Below, in pieces: positions 7,487 through 14,995 of a DNA stretch of 44,213 nt. This DNA comes from Micromonospora sp. ATCC 39149 (GTDB taxonomy: Bacteria; Actinomycetota; Actinomycetes; Mycobacteriales; Micromonosporaceae): the NCBI RefSeq assembly GCF_000158815.1, contig NZ_GG657738.1, positions 1,561,675 to 1,605,887 on the forward strand, written 5' to 3'. The notes below the pieces were generated by a model that saw nothing but the letters and a program-made list of their open reading frames with translations, did not search any database and was not told where the DNA came from. A program made the translations under genes and the position numbers. Each line of letters opens with the position of its first letter. The first letter of the stretch is position 1.

Positions 7487-8791
7487 TCACAGGTGCTCGC
7501 CGCGCCACCTGCTCGCCTCGGCCTCGGCCGCCTGCTGCTCCGCCAGCGCCAACTGGCGGACCCGGTGCCGTCCGCGGCCCTCCCCCCGGGTCTCCACCAC
7601 GACCAGCGCCACGCAGACCACACCGAGCAGCACCAACGCGTGCAGGGCCGCGATCCGGACGGCCAGCGGCGAGACCAGGACCAGCACCGCCACCGCGAGC
7701 ACCGGCGGCCAGCGCAGCACCCGCAGCACGCGCACCCCGCAGGCGACGAGGCTGAGCAGGTAGAGGCCGACCCCGCCGTAGAGGACGAGGATCCAGAACG
7801 TTCCCAGCGGCTCGCCCCAGGCCGGCGATCCCGGCTCCGCCGCCTCGACGAGCAGGTCCTTGATCCCGAGGGCGAAAAAGATCACCCCGGTGATGATCGG
7901 CAGGTGCAGGTAGGTGTACGCGTCGCGGGCCAGCCGGGCCCGCACGACGGGGTCCCGGGTGCGGTGCAGCGCCTGCTCGACGGCGAGAGCCAGGGTGTCG
8001 AAGTACGCCCACCACAGCGTCGCGGCGATCGTGATGCCGGTCACCGCAGCGATCACCACCGGCCAGGTCAGCGGCAGACCGGTGATGAACCTCGAGCCTA
8101 GCCCCAGCGCGATGATCGACTCACCGAGCGCGATCAGCACCATCAGGGCGTGCCGCTCCGCCCAGTGCCCGGCCGACACCACCACCCAGTACGCGCCGCC
8201 GAGGCTCACCCCAGCCACGTACTCCAGGAGCAGCGCGGCAGCCCACAGGGACAGTTGCAGGGCCGTTGCCGTGCCGCCGTGGGCGATCCGCGGCGGCACC
8301 AGCGCGGCGGCCACGAGCAGGGTCGCCGCGACCACCGGCAGCAGGGCCAGCAGCGCCCACCGCCGCCGCCGCACCGGGTCGTCGCGCACCACCCAGCCGA
8401 AGACCGCGAGCTGCGAGGCGCGGACCAAGAAGTAGCAGCTCGCGAAGACCAGCGGGCCGTTCAGCCCGCCCGGCCGGTCCACGAACGCCCCCGGCATGCT
8501 CAGGGCCAGCAGGAAGGTGGCGGCGACCGTGACGAAGCCGACCATCGGCAGGACGCCCTGGTCGGCGCGGACCGCGTTGCCGAGCCCGGCGAATCCGGTC
8601 CAGCACCACCACAACAGCCCCAGCACCAGCAGGCAGCGGCACAGGTTGACGGCGCTCGGGTAGTACGCGGTCAACGTCGTGACGTCGAGGAACGCGAAGA
8701 CGAAGACCAGATCGTAGAAGAGCTCCAGCCGGGTGGCGCGCGAGCCGGGCGCGCCGGGCCGCACCCCGCGCGACCACCTCCCGCTGCCCAC
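7487..8791 (-). CDS. LtrA-family (low temperature requirement A) membrane protein
   Basis: This is an integral membrane protein of about 434 residues with roughly ten or more hydrophobic segments. The N-terminal ATRLELFYDLVFVFAF block is the diagnostic LtrA motif, and EYVAGVSLGGAYW and ERHALMVLIALGESIIALG are further family-typical blocks with membrane-embedded charges. LtrA was named from a Listeria cold-growth mutant; its biochemical role is not established. I chose the GTG at 8791 because GGGAG sits seven bases before it. An ATG at 8824 would add 11 residues but lacks a ribosome site. The C-terminal tail is cytoplasmic and charged. It is a single gene on the minus strand. Confidence 0.85.
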   Translation of the reverse strand: MGSGRWSRGVRPGAPGSRATRLELFYDLVFVFAFLDVTTLTAYYPSAVNLCRCLLVLGLLWWCWTGFAGLGNAVRADQGVLPMVGFVTVAATFLLALSMPGAFVDRPGGLNGPLVFASCYFLVRASQLAVFGWVVRDDPVRRRRWALLALLPVVAATLLVAAALVPPRIAHGGTATALQLSLWAAALLLEYVAGVSLGGAYWVVVSAGHWAERHALMVLIALGESIIALGLGSRFITGLPLTWPVVIAAVTGITIAATLWWAYFDTLALAVEQALHRTRDPVVRARLARDAYTYLHLPIITGVIFFALGIKDLLVEAAEPGSPAWGEPLGTFWILVLYGGVGLYLLSLVACGVRVLRVLRWPPVLAVAVLVLVSPLAVRIAALHALVLLGVVCVALVVVETRGEGRGRHRVRQLALAEQQAAEAEASRWRGEHL

Positions 8792-8906
8792 CCCCGCAGT
8801 CTCCCAACCCGGGGCCCCCGGCATCCGGGTTCGGCCAGATCACCGCCGCGGGCTCGGCCGGCACCGTCGCGGGCGTTGGCGCGGCTCCACAAACCGGCCG
8901 TGCGGC

Positions 8907-10364
8907 TCAGGCGATGACCGCCGGCTCCTGCCAGCTCGGGCGGCCGGCGCGGTCCAGGTCGTACCGAACCGCCGCCAGCCGGCCGACGGCCTCCACCAGG
9001 TCTGCGGCGGGCAGGGTGAACGGCAGCCGCAGGAAGCGTTCGAGGGTTCCGTCCAGGCCGAACCGGGGGCCGGGCGCCAGCCGTACGCCGACCTCATCGG
9101 CGGCCCGGGCCAGCGCGCTGGAGATCGGACCGTCCAACTCCACCCAGAGGGTCACCCCGCCGCGCGGCACGGTGACCCGCCAGTCGGGCAGGCGCCGCGC
9201 GAGCGCGTCGGTGAGGGCTTCGCGCTGGGCGGCGAGCTGGGTGCGGCGGGCGTCCACGATGGCCGACGCGTCGGCGAGCAGATGGACCGCGACGAGTTGG
9301 TCGAGCACCGGGCTGGCCATGTCCACCCCGACCCGGGCGGCGGCCAGCCGCTGCACCTGCGGGGCGGACGCGCGGACCCAGCCGATGCGCAGGCCGCCCC
9401 AGTACGGTTTGCTCATCCCGCCGATGGAGATCACCCGGGAGTGCCGGTCGAACGTGGCCACGGGCGGGGGCAGCTCGGTGCCGTCCAGCGGCAGATCCAC
9501 GAACGACTCGTCGATCACCAGGTCGGTGCCGGCGGCGTGGGCCACGCCGACCATCCGTTCGCGCAGCTCGGCCGGCATCAGGTGCCCGGTCGGGTTCTGG
9601 AACTCGGGGATCAGGTACGCCAGCTTCGGCCGCCCCTGGCGCAGGCTGCCCAGCAGCAGGTCGGCATCCCAGCCCGCGGCGTCGGTGGCCAGGCCGTGGG
9701 TGGTGATCCGGGCCCGGCGGGCGGCGAGGGCGGCGAGCGCGTTCGGGTACGTCGGCGACTCGACCAGGACGCTGCCGCCGGGTGCGAGGGCCAGCCGCAG
9801 CACCAGGTCCAGCGCGTGCTGGGTGCCGCTGGTGACCATGATCTGGTCGGGCGAGGTGGGCAGGCCCCGGGCCGTGTATTTGGCGGCGACCGCCTCGCGT
9901 AGCTCGATGATGCCGGTCGGGTGGTAGCCGGCTCCGCCCAGATAGCGGGGCAGGTCCTCGGCGGCGGCCCGGGCGGCGGGCATCAGCTCGGGCGGGGCGG
10001 CCAGCGCGGCCACCCCGAGGTCGATCATGTCGCGGTCGTCCAGCGGGGTCCACAGGCCGGTGCTCGCCACCCGGTGGGTGCCCGGGAGCATGGTCCAGCT
10101 ACCCGCCCCCCGGCGGCTGGCGAGGTGACCGCTCTCCCGCAGCTGCCGGTACGCGGCGGTCACCGTGGTCCGGCTGATCCGCAGCGCCTCGGCCAGCTCC
10201 CGCTCGGCCGGCAGGCGTACCCCCAGGGGCAGGCGGCCGTCGGCGAGCAACCCCCGCACGGTGCCGGCGAGCGCGGCGTAGTCCGGGCTGCGCCGGCGGC
10301 CCGGCAGCGCGTGCCACTGCCCGAGCAGCCGAGCCAATTGGGCCCCACGCACCTGACTCGTCAT
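8907..10364 (-). CDS. MocR-type GntR regulator with aminotransferase domain (YczR-like)
   Basis: This 485-residue protein has a GntR winged helix at residues 20-90 (PLGVRLPAERELAEALRISR then TTVTAAYRQLRESG), followed by a fold-type I aminotransferase domain. The PLP lysine is in SIGGMSKPYWGG near residue 315, and the LIPEFQNPTG loop near 255 is typical of MocR proteins. MocR regulators bind PLP or a PLP adduct and control a neighbouring gene. Here that is the divergent yczE, 58 bases away, the same arrangement as Bacillus yczR-yczE. The ATG at 10364 follows GGGAGG by six bases. A longer frame reading back through the yczE start is not used. Confidence 0.9.
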   Translation of the reverse strand: MTSQVRGAQLARLLGQWHALPGRRRSPDYAALAGTVRGLLADGRLPLGVRLPAERELAEALRISRTTVTAAYRQLRESGHLASRRGAGSWTMLPGTHRVASTGLWTPLDDRDMIDLGVAALAAPPELMPAARAAAEDLPRYLGGAGYHPTGIIELREAVAAKYTARGLPTSPDQIMVTSGTQHALDLVLRLALAPGGSVLVESPTYPNALAALAARRARITTHGLATDAAGWDADLLLGSLRQGRPKLAYLIPEFQNPTGHLMPAELRERMVGVAHAAGTDLVIDESFVDLPLDGTELPPPVATFDRHSRVISIGGMSKPYWGGLRIGWVRASAPQVQRLAAARVGVDMASPVLDQLVAVHLLADASAIVDARRTQLAAQREALTDALARRLPDWRVTVPRGGVTLWVELDGPISSALARAADEVGVRLAPGPRFGLDGTLERFLRLPFTLPAADLVEAVGRLAAVRYDLDRAGRPSWQEPAVIA

Positions 10365-10374
10365 GGCCACCCTC

Positions 10375-10437
10375 CCAATATTGGCTCTCCCACCCGCCAG
10401 ATTGGCCCCTAGGGTGGCATGCATGGCGGCAATTGGC
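10375..10437. promoter_or_regulatory. Phased ATTGGC operator array between mocR and yczE
   Basis: ATTGGC occurs at 10380-10385, 10401-10406 and 10432-10437, all in the same orientation and 21 and 31 bases apart (two and three helical turns). The first copy is the right half of the palindrome CCAATATTGG (10375-10384). MocR proteins are known to bind direct repeats spaced this way, so this is the likely MocR operator. Confidence 0.65.
10410..10415 (+). promoter_or_regulatory. -10 box of yczE, predicted leaderless start
   Basis: TAGGGT fits the TANNNT -10 and ends seven bases before the ATG at 10423. There is no ribosome site between. No good -35 stands at 17 bases; the ATTGGC elements occupy that place, which would suit an activator-dependent promoter. 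Confidence 0.55.
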
Positions 10438-11157
10438 AATCTCCGGCACCGGCCCACCCGACGGCTGGTCCAGCTCTACGCCGGGCTGGTCCTCTACGGC
10501 GTCAGCATGGCGCTGATGATCCGCTCCGGTCTCGGCCTCGACCCGTGGGACGTCTTCCACCAGGGCGTCGCCCGGCAGACCGGGCTGTCGTTCGGCACCG
10601 TCACCATCGCCGTCGGTGCGCTCGTGCTGCTGCTGTGGGTCCCGCTGCGGCAGCGCCCCGGCCTGGGCACGGTCAGCAACGTGCTGGTGATCGGCCTGGT
10701 GGTCGACGCGACCCTCGCCCTGCTGCCCGACGGCCTACCGCTGGCGGTTCGAGCGGCGCTGCTGGTCGTCGGGATCGGCGCCAACGGCGCCGCCACCGCC
10801 CTCTACCTGGGCGCGCGGCTCGGCCCCGGCCCCCGCGACGGCCTGATGACCGGGTACGTGGCACGCCACCCCGGGCGGTCCGTCCGGGGAGTCCGCACCG
10901 TCATCGAGGTCGCCGTGCTGGCCCTCGGCTGGCTGCTCGGCGGCACCGTCGGCATCGGCACCGTCGCGTACGCCCTCGCCATCGGGCCGCTGGTCCAGCT
11001 GTTCCTGCCGGCGTTCACGGTCGACCCGCCGCCCGGGGCGGCCACCGAACCGAGGCCGGCCGCAGCGGAGCCGAGGCCGATCCGAACGGAGCCGAACCAG
11101 GTCGGCGCTAAGCCGGTAGGGGCGCCGCCCGCCGAACCGCGCCCGGCCCGTTCGTAG
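10423..11157 (+). CDS. yczE: YczE/YitT-family integral membrane protein
   Basis: This 244-residue protein begins LVQLYAGLVLYGVSMALMIR with SGLGLDPWDVFHQG following, the family signature of YczE-like membrane proteins. Five or so membrane segments fill residues 15-200. The conserved RDGLMTGY stretch is near residue 142 and the C-terminus is a Pro/Glu-rich cytoplasmic tail with repeated EPRP units. The pairing with a divergent MocR regulator is the classic yczR/yczE arrangement and suggests a role in transport or homeostasis of a PLP-linked or amine compound, but the substrate is unknown. The ATG at 10423 is directly downstream of a -10 box, so the mRNA is probably leaderless. Confidence 0.85.
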   Translation: MAAIGNLRHRPTRRLVQLYAGLVLYGVSMALMIRSGLGLDPWDVFHQGVARQTGLSFGTVTIAVGALVLLLWVPLRQRPGLGTVSNVLVIGLVVDATLALLPDGLPLAVRAALLVVGIGANGAATALYLGARLGPGPRDGLMTGYVARHPGRSVRGVRTVIEVAVLALGWLLGGTVGIGTVAYALAIGPLVQLFLPAFTVDPPPGAATEPRPAAAEPRPIRTEPNQVGAKPVGAPPAEPRPARS

Positions 11158-11234
11158 CCGCGTTGAGCTGCGGCGAGACCCGTACCGGAAAAGTAGGTGT
11201 TTCCTCCGGGGGCGCCGCACGGCATCATTCCTGC

Positions 11235-11696
11235 ATGGGGGAGAACGGATGGCGCTGGACCGACGCCTGGATCTTCGTTTCACTGGTAATCGCCAACGGC
11301 GCGGGCCGGCACCGCAGATCGGCATCCACCCGACGTCCCGAGGGCGTCCGGCTCACTGACGTGCTCTCCACAGCCGACCACCTCAACCACGCCATCCCCG
11401 AGCGGCACGACGTGGAGACCGCAGTCCGCCGACTCGTCGGCGCCGGCCTGGTCAGCGTCACCGACGGCTGGTTCCGGCTCACCCCCGACGGTGAGAAGCT
11501 CTGGCGCACCCGCCCGAGCGCCGGCCTGGCCACCGCCGTGGACACGGTGCAGGGGGTGCTGAGCCGGCGGCACGCCCCGGGCAGTGCCGACTGGACCCTC
11601 CCCGAGGACGAGCACGCCGCCGCCGTGCAGGAATACGTGGTCCGCTCGATCCCGGCTCCGCGCCGCTCCCCGAAGGGCCACTCCGGACGCGCCTGA
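11235..11696 (+). CDS. Small winged-helix-like protein of unknown function
   Basis: The 153-residue product opens with MGENGWRWTDAWIFVSLVIA. It then has a predicted winged-helix core (about residues 38-95) with LTDVLSTADHLNHAIPERHD and RRLVGAGLVSVTDGWFRLT followed by PDGEKLW. Such stand-alone proteins are common in actinobacteria and look like DNA-binding domains, but no target is known. The ATG at 11235 is chosen because the conserved WRWTDAWI block starts six residues later. A longer frame from 11163 has no family support. Codon use is normal. A GC stem follows the stop at 11705-11727. Confidence 0.7.
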   Translation: MGENGWRWTDAWIFVSLVIANGAGRHRRSASTRRPEGVRLTDVLSTADHLNHAIPERHDVETAVRRLVGAGLVSVTDGWFRLTPDGEKLWRTRPSAGLATAVDTVQGVLSRRHAPGSADWTLPEDEHAAAVQEYVVRSIPAPRRSPKGHSGRA

Positions 11697-11704
11697 CCGT
11701 CCCG

Positions 11705-11727
11705 GCCGGCGCCCCGAAGGGGCCGGC
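11705..11727 (+). terminator. Probable terminator after the winged-helix gene
   Basis: GCCGG(CG)CCCC-GAA-GGGGCCGGC forms a nine-pair GC stem with a two-base bulge and a short loop, nine bases after the stop at 11696. No U-tract follows. Confidence 0.5.
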
Positions 11728-11917
11728 TCGCTGCCGGACGCCGCGCGGCTCCGGGCTAGACGTCGTGCGGGCCGGGTGGGGCCGCGCGGCTCCGGGGTGG
11801 GGTCGGAGCCGGAGCGATCCGCCAGGTCGCCGACCTGGGTGGGTCCGGGGCGGAGGACACCGCCACGTCGCCGACATGGCCGGGCGGTCACCCGAGGCCG
11901 GCCACCCGGAGGGCAAC

Positions 11918-11951
11918 GGGCCAAAGGCGGTGGTGGGCCGAAGGCGGTGGT
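11918..11951. repeat. Two-copy 17-bp tandem repeat
   Basis: GGGCCAAAGGCGGTGGT (11918-11934) is followed directly by GGGCCGAAGGCGGTGGT (11935-11951), differing at one base. It lies just past the hisF stop (11959, minus strand). Nothing else was recognised in 11728-11917. Confidence 0.7.
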
Positions 11952-11958
11952 GGGCGGG

Positions 11959-12726
11959 TCAGCGCACGGGGTGACCCGAGCCGCGCAGGGCGTCCTTGAC
12001 CTCGGCGACGGTCAGCTCGCCGAAGTGGAAGACGCTGGCGGCGAGCACCGCGTCGGCCCCGGCGGCGATCGCCGGCGGGAAGTGGGCCACCTCGCCCGCG
12101 CCGCCGCTGGCCACCACCGGCACGTCGACGGCGGCGCGGACCGCGCCGATCAGCTCCAGGTCGAATCCGGCCTTCGTGCCGTCGGCGTCCATCGAGTTGA
12201 GCAGGATCTCCCCCGCGCCCAGCTCGGCACCGCGCCGGGCCCACTCGACGGCGTCGATCCCGGTGCCCCGGCGACCGCCGTGGGTGGTCACCTCGAAGCC
12301 GCTCGCCGTGGTGCCGACCGACGCCCGCCGCACGTCGAGGGAGAGCACCAGCACCTGTCGGCCGAACCGGTCGGCGATCTCGGCGATCAGCTCGGGCCGG
12401 GCGATGGCCGCGGTGTTCACCCCGACCTTGTCGGCACCGGCCCGCAGCAGGGTGTCGACGTCGGCGACCTGCCGGACGCCGCCGCCCACGGTGAGCGGGA
12501 TGAACACCGACTCGGCGGTGCGTCGTACGACGTCGAGCATGGTGCCTCGGTCGCTGGAGGAGGCGGTCACGTCCAGGAAGGTCAGCTCGTCCGCGCCCGC
12601 CCGGTCGTACGCCGCAGCCAGCGCCACCGGGTCCCCGGCGTCACGCAGGTCCAGGAAGTTGACCCCCTTGACCACCCGCCCGGCGTCCACGTCCAGACAC
12701 GGGATCACCCGCACCGCCACCGTCAT
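11959..12726 (-). CDS. hisF: Imidazole glycerol phosphate synthase, cyclase subunit
   Basis: This 255-residue HisF is a TIM barrel that joins PRFAR with ammonia from HisH to give imidazole glycerol phosphate and AICAR. The catalytic aspartates are visible in [14 protein letters not shown] (Asp near residue 11) and [10 protein letters not shown] (Asp near 130). The phosphate-binding loops TVGGGVRQ and VASGGAGE are intact and the length is standard. It is separated from the other his genes by the ohrR-ohr-oxidoreductase group, which is unusual. The ATG at 12726 has no Shine-Dalgarno, but a TAGGCT -10 box ends seven bases upstream, so hisF probably has its own leaderless promoter. Confidence 0.97.
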   Translation of the reverse strand: MTVAVRVIPCLDVDAGRVVKGVNFLDLRDAGDPVALAAAYDRAGADELTFLDVTASSSDRGTMLDVVRRTAESVFIPLTVGGGVRQVADVDTLLRAGADKVGVNTAAIARPELIAEIADRFGRQVLVLSLDVRRASVGTTASGFEVTTHGGRRGTGIDAVEWARRGAELGAGEILLNSMDADGTKAGFDLELIGAVRAAVDVPVVASGGAGEVAHFPPAIAAGADAVLAASVFHFGELTVAEVKDALRGSGHPVR

Positions 12727-12733
12727 GCCGCGA

Positions 12734-12739
12734 AGCCTA
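12734..12739 (-). promoter_or_regulatory. -10 box of hisF, predicted leaderless start
   Basis: On the minus strand TAGGCT fits TANNNT and is seven bases from the ATG at 12726. It gives hisF its own promoter even though the gene lies downstream of other minus-strand genes. Confidence 0.5.
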
Positions 12740-12812
12740 TCGCCCCCGCCGGCCCGGCGACCGCCCGGTGAGGGCGACCACCGGCGACGCGGGTGACCTG
12801 CCCCAGGCTGGT

Positions 12813-12861
12813 GAGAGGGGAACCCCTCTCTACCGCAGGCGTCAACAAGGGGCCCTCTTTA
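12813..12861. repeat. REP-like intergenic palindromic element
   Basis: GAGAGGGG-AA-CCCCTCTC (12813-12830) is a perfect 8-bp inverted repeat. After TACCGCAGGCGTCAAC comes a second GC palindrome core, AAGGGGCCCTCTT (12847-12859). The element sits between the oxidoreductase gene and hisF and supplies the TAA stop of the former. The structure resembles dispersed palindromic elements I associate with Micromonosporaceae intergenic regions, which is recollection and not checked. It may also act as a terminator. Confidence 0.5.
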
Positions 12862-13857
12862 CAACCGGACGAGCATCTTGCCGAGGTTCTCGCCGCGCAG
12901 CAGGCCGAGAAACGCCTCCGGGGCGGCGGCGATGCCGTCGACGACCGTCTCGTCGTACGAGAGCTTCCCGTCGCGCAGCCAGCCGGAGACCTCCTCGACG
13001 AACTGGGCGCGAAGGTGACCCTGGTCACCGACGAGGAAGCCGCGCAGGGTGAGCCGCCTGCTGATGAGCAGCGCCAGGTTGCGCGGCGCGGCCGGCGGCT
13101 CGGTGGAGTTGTACTGGGCGATCATGCCGCAGACGGCGACCCGGCCGTGCAGCCGCATCGCGCCGAGGGCGGCCTCCAGGTGCTCGCCGCCGACGTTGTC
13201 GAAGTACACGTCGATCCCGTTCGGGGCGGCGACGGCGAGCTGGTCGCGCACGGGGCCGTCGTGGTAGTCGAAGGCGGCGTCGAAGCCGAGCGCCTTGAGC
13301 CGCTCGACCTTGGCCGGCGAGCCTGCGCTGCCGACCACGTGGGCGGCGCCGGAGAGCTTGGCGATCTGGCCGACCATGCTGCCCACCGCGCCGGCGGCGC
13401 CGGAGACGAAGACGCTCTCGCCCGGCTGCATGGCGGCCACGTCGAGCAGGCCGGCGTACGCGGTCAACCCGGTCATGCCGAGCACGCCCAGGTACGCGCT
13501 CACCGGGGCGACCGACGGGTCGACCCTGCGAGCGCCCTTGGCGTCGACCAGGGCGTACTCCCGCCAGCCGAGGCTGTGCAGGACTGTGTCGCCGGGACCG
13601 ATCCCGTTGCCCTCGCCGGCCACCACCTCGCCGACCGCGCCGCCTTCGAGCGGGGCGGCGAGGGCGAACGGCGGCACGTACGACTTGACGTCGTTCATCC
13701 GCCCCCGCATGTACGGGTCGACGGACATGAACTGGTTGCGGACCACGAGCTGGCCGGGGCCCGGGGTGGGCACCTCGGTCTCCACGAGGCGGAAGTTGTC
13801 GGCGGTCGGCCACCCCTGGGGGCGGGAGGCCAGATGGATCTCACGGTTGACGGTCAC
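12859..13857 (-). CDS. NADP-dependent zinc-free MDR oxidoreductase (CurA / prostaglandin reductase-like)
   Basis: This 332-residue protein is a medium-chain reductase without the zinc ligands of alcohol dehydrogenases. It shows the NREIHLASRPQGWPT opening, MSVDPYMRGRM near residue 50, the nucleotide-binding VSGAAGAVGSMVGQIAK near 147, and DVYFDNVGGEHLEA near 215. These mark the leukotriene B4 dehydrogenase / CurA / YncB group that reduces activated double bonds of enals and enones. The start is the GTG at 13857, eight bases after AGAGG; an upstream start would add a Pro/Arg-rich stretch foreign to the family. It lies 77 bases after ohr on the same strand, so a role in clearing peroxidation aldehydes is a reasonable inference. 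Confidence 0.9.
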   Translation of the reverse strand: MTVNREIHLASRPQGWPTADNFRLVETEVPTPGPGQLVVRNQFMSVDPYMRGRMNDVKSYVPPFALAAPLEGGAVGEVVAGEGNGIGPGDTVLHSLGWREYALVDAKGARRVDPSVAPVSAYLGVLGMTGLTAYAGLLDVAAMQPGESVFVSGAAGAVGSMVGQIAKLSGAAHVVGSAGSPAKVERLKALGFDAAFDYHDGPVRDQLAVAAPNGIDVYFDNVGGEHLEAALGAMRLHGRVAVCGMIAQYNSTEPPAAPRNLALLISRRLTLRGFLVGDQGHLRAQFVEEVSGWLRDGKLSYDETVVDGIAAAPEAFLGLLRGENLGKMLVRL

Positions 13858-13934
13858 GGTGTCGTCCTCTCGGTCGCTGGGCGGGCTGGGCGGTGCTGGA
13901 CGCCGCGCTGGCGCGGGACGCCGCACGGGGCGTG

Positions 13935-14366
13935 TCAGGCGGCCAGGGCCTCGCGGACGGTGAGGGCGACCTCGATGTTGCCCCGGGTCGCGTTCGAGTA
14001 CGGGCAGACCTGGTGGGCCTGGGCGACGAGCTGATCGGCGACGGGCCGGGCGACGGCCGGCAGGTCCACCACGAGGGCGACGGTCAGGCCGAAGCCGCCG
14101 CTGCCGTTCGCGCCGATGCCCACCTCGGCGTCGACGACGGAGCCGGTCACGTCGGCCTTGGCCCGCCGGGCCACCAGGCGCAGTGCGGAGTGGAAGCAGG
14201 CAGCGTACCCGGCGGCGAAGAGCTGCTCCGGGTTCGCGGCGCCGCCCGCGCCGCCCATCTCCTTCGGGATCGCCAGGTCCAGCTCGAAGGTGCCGTCGGA
14301 GGTGCGGACGTGGCCGTCGCGGCCGTCGCCGGTGGCGCGGGCGTTGGCGGTGTAGAGGACCTGCAT
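13935..14366 (-). CDS. ohr: Organic hydroperoxide resistance protein (Ohr/OsmC)
   Basis: This 143-residue thiol peroxidase reduces organic hydroperoxides to alcohols. Both redox cysteines are present: Cys57 in FAAGYAACFHSAL and Cys121 in HQVCPYSNATRGN. The VLYTANARATGDGRDGHVRT opening is typical of Ohr rather than OsmC, and the length is standard. It follows ohrR by only five bases on the same strand, so the two are co-transcribed and ohr is under OhrR control. The ATG at 14366 is the family start. Confidence 0.96.
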   Translation of the reverse strand: MQVLYTANARATGDGRDGHVRTSDGTFELDLAIPKEMGGAGGAANPEQLFAAGYAACFHSALRLVARRAKADVTGSVVDAEVGIGANGSGGFGLTVALVVDLPAVARPVADQLVAQAHQVCPYSNATRGNIEVALTVREALAA

Positions 14367-14371
14367 GGCGA

Positions 14372-14818
14372 TCACTTCTCCCTCTGTCGGTGGATCGTCT
14401 CGGTGACCCGGGTGAGGGTGTCGCGCAGCCCGATCAGCTCGGCCTCGGTGAGCCCGGTGGCCCGGGCGACCCGCAGGGGCACCCCGCACATCCGCTCGCG
14501 CAGCGCGCGACCGGCGTCGGTGAGGCGCACCTCGACCCGCCGCTCGTCGCGCGCCGACCGGGACCGGACCAGCACCCCGGCCGCCTCCAGCCGCTTGAGC
14601 AGCGGGGAGAGCGTGCCGGAGTCCAGCCGCAGGGCAGCGCCCAGCTCGGAAACCGTGGGGACGTCGTCGCCGCGCTCCCAGAGCACCAGCAGCACCAGGT
14701 ACTGCGGGTAGGTCAGCCCGAACTCGTCGAGGATCGGCCGGTAGACGTCGGTCAGGGCGCGCGACGCCGCGTAGAGCGCGAAGCACACCTGCCGTCCCAG
14801 CACCAGATCATCGGTCAC
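14372..14818 (-). CDS. ohrR: MarR-family organic peroxide sensor/repressor OhrR
   Basis: This 148-residue MarR winged-helix repressor senses organic peroxides through an N-terminal cysteine, here in QVCFALYAASRALT (Cys12), matching Cys15 of Bacillus OhrR. The partner motifs LTYPQYLVLLVLWE and the recognition helix LDSGTLSPLLKRLEAAGVL are intact. A second Cys (about residue 111, in ERMCGVP) could permit the two-cysteine chemistry seen in Xanthomonas OhrR. Two GTG codons stand in tandem. I prefer the second (14818) because the -10 TACGTT ends six bases before it, predicting a leaderless mRNA; the first is at 14821. The operator overlaps the -35, so the gene is autoregulated with ohr. Confidence 0.94.
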   Translation of the reverse strand: MTDDLVLGRQVCFALYAASRALTDVYRPILDEFGLTYPQYLVLLVLWERGDDVPTVSELGAALRLDSGTLSPLLKRLEAAGVLVRSRSARDERRVEVRLTDAGRALRERMCGVPLRVARATGLTEAELIGLRDTLTRVTETIHRQREK

Positions 14819-14824
14819 CACAGA

Positions 14825-14858
14825 AACGTAGCCAGCAACTTAGTTGCGCACAACTTAA
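14825..14858 (-). promoter_or_regulatory. ohrR-ohr promoter with OhrR-like palindromic operator
   Basis: On the minus strand TTGTGC (14848-14853), a 17-base spacer, and TACGTT (14825-14830) form a promoter. The palindrome AGTTGCGCACAACT (14842-14855, plus strand; 5-bp arms AGTTG/CAACT) covers the -35. Binding there would block RNA polymerase. OhrR is the obvious binder; not proven. Confidence 0.7.
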
Positions 14859-14878
14859 TCGGTCGCGATGTGCCCCGC

Positions 14879-14905
14879 CTCACCCCGCCCGGCGGGCGGG
14901 GTGAG
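14879..14905 (-). terminator. Terminator of the his operon
   Basis: CTCACCCCGCCC (14879-14890) pairs perfectly with GGGCGGGGTGAG (14894-14905) around a 3-base loop. It begins three bases after the stop of the 28-codon ORF that follows hisA, separating the his operon from ohrR. Confidence 0.8.
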
Positions 14906-14908
14906 CGG

Positions 14909-14995
14909 TCAGCGGTCGCCGAGGTACGCCTCCAGCTTCACCAGGTGCCCGGGATCGAGCAGCCCGGCCACCACGCCCAGCCGGGTCACGGTCAC
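14909..14995 (-). CDS. 28-codon small ORF coupled to hisA
   Basis: A GTG at 14993-14995 overlaps the TGA stop of hisA (14992-14994, GTGA overlap) and opens a 28-residue frame. The frame ends in [12 protein letters not shown], three bases before a perfect hairpin. The GTGA overlap is the same junction used by lspA-rluD and the ABC exporter pair in this window, and codon third positions stay GC-rich. I do not recognise the peptide. It may be a real small protein, or the remnant of a gene that once continued the operon. Support is positional only. Confidence 0.4.
   Translation of the reverse strand: MTVTRLGVVAGLLDPGHLVKLEAYLGDR

Noticed and set aside
10365..10457. Extended N-terminus of the MocR protein
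   Set aside because: It would read back through the yczE start and operators; the ATG at 10364 has a good GGGAGG site.
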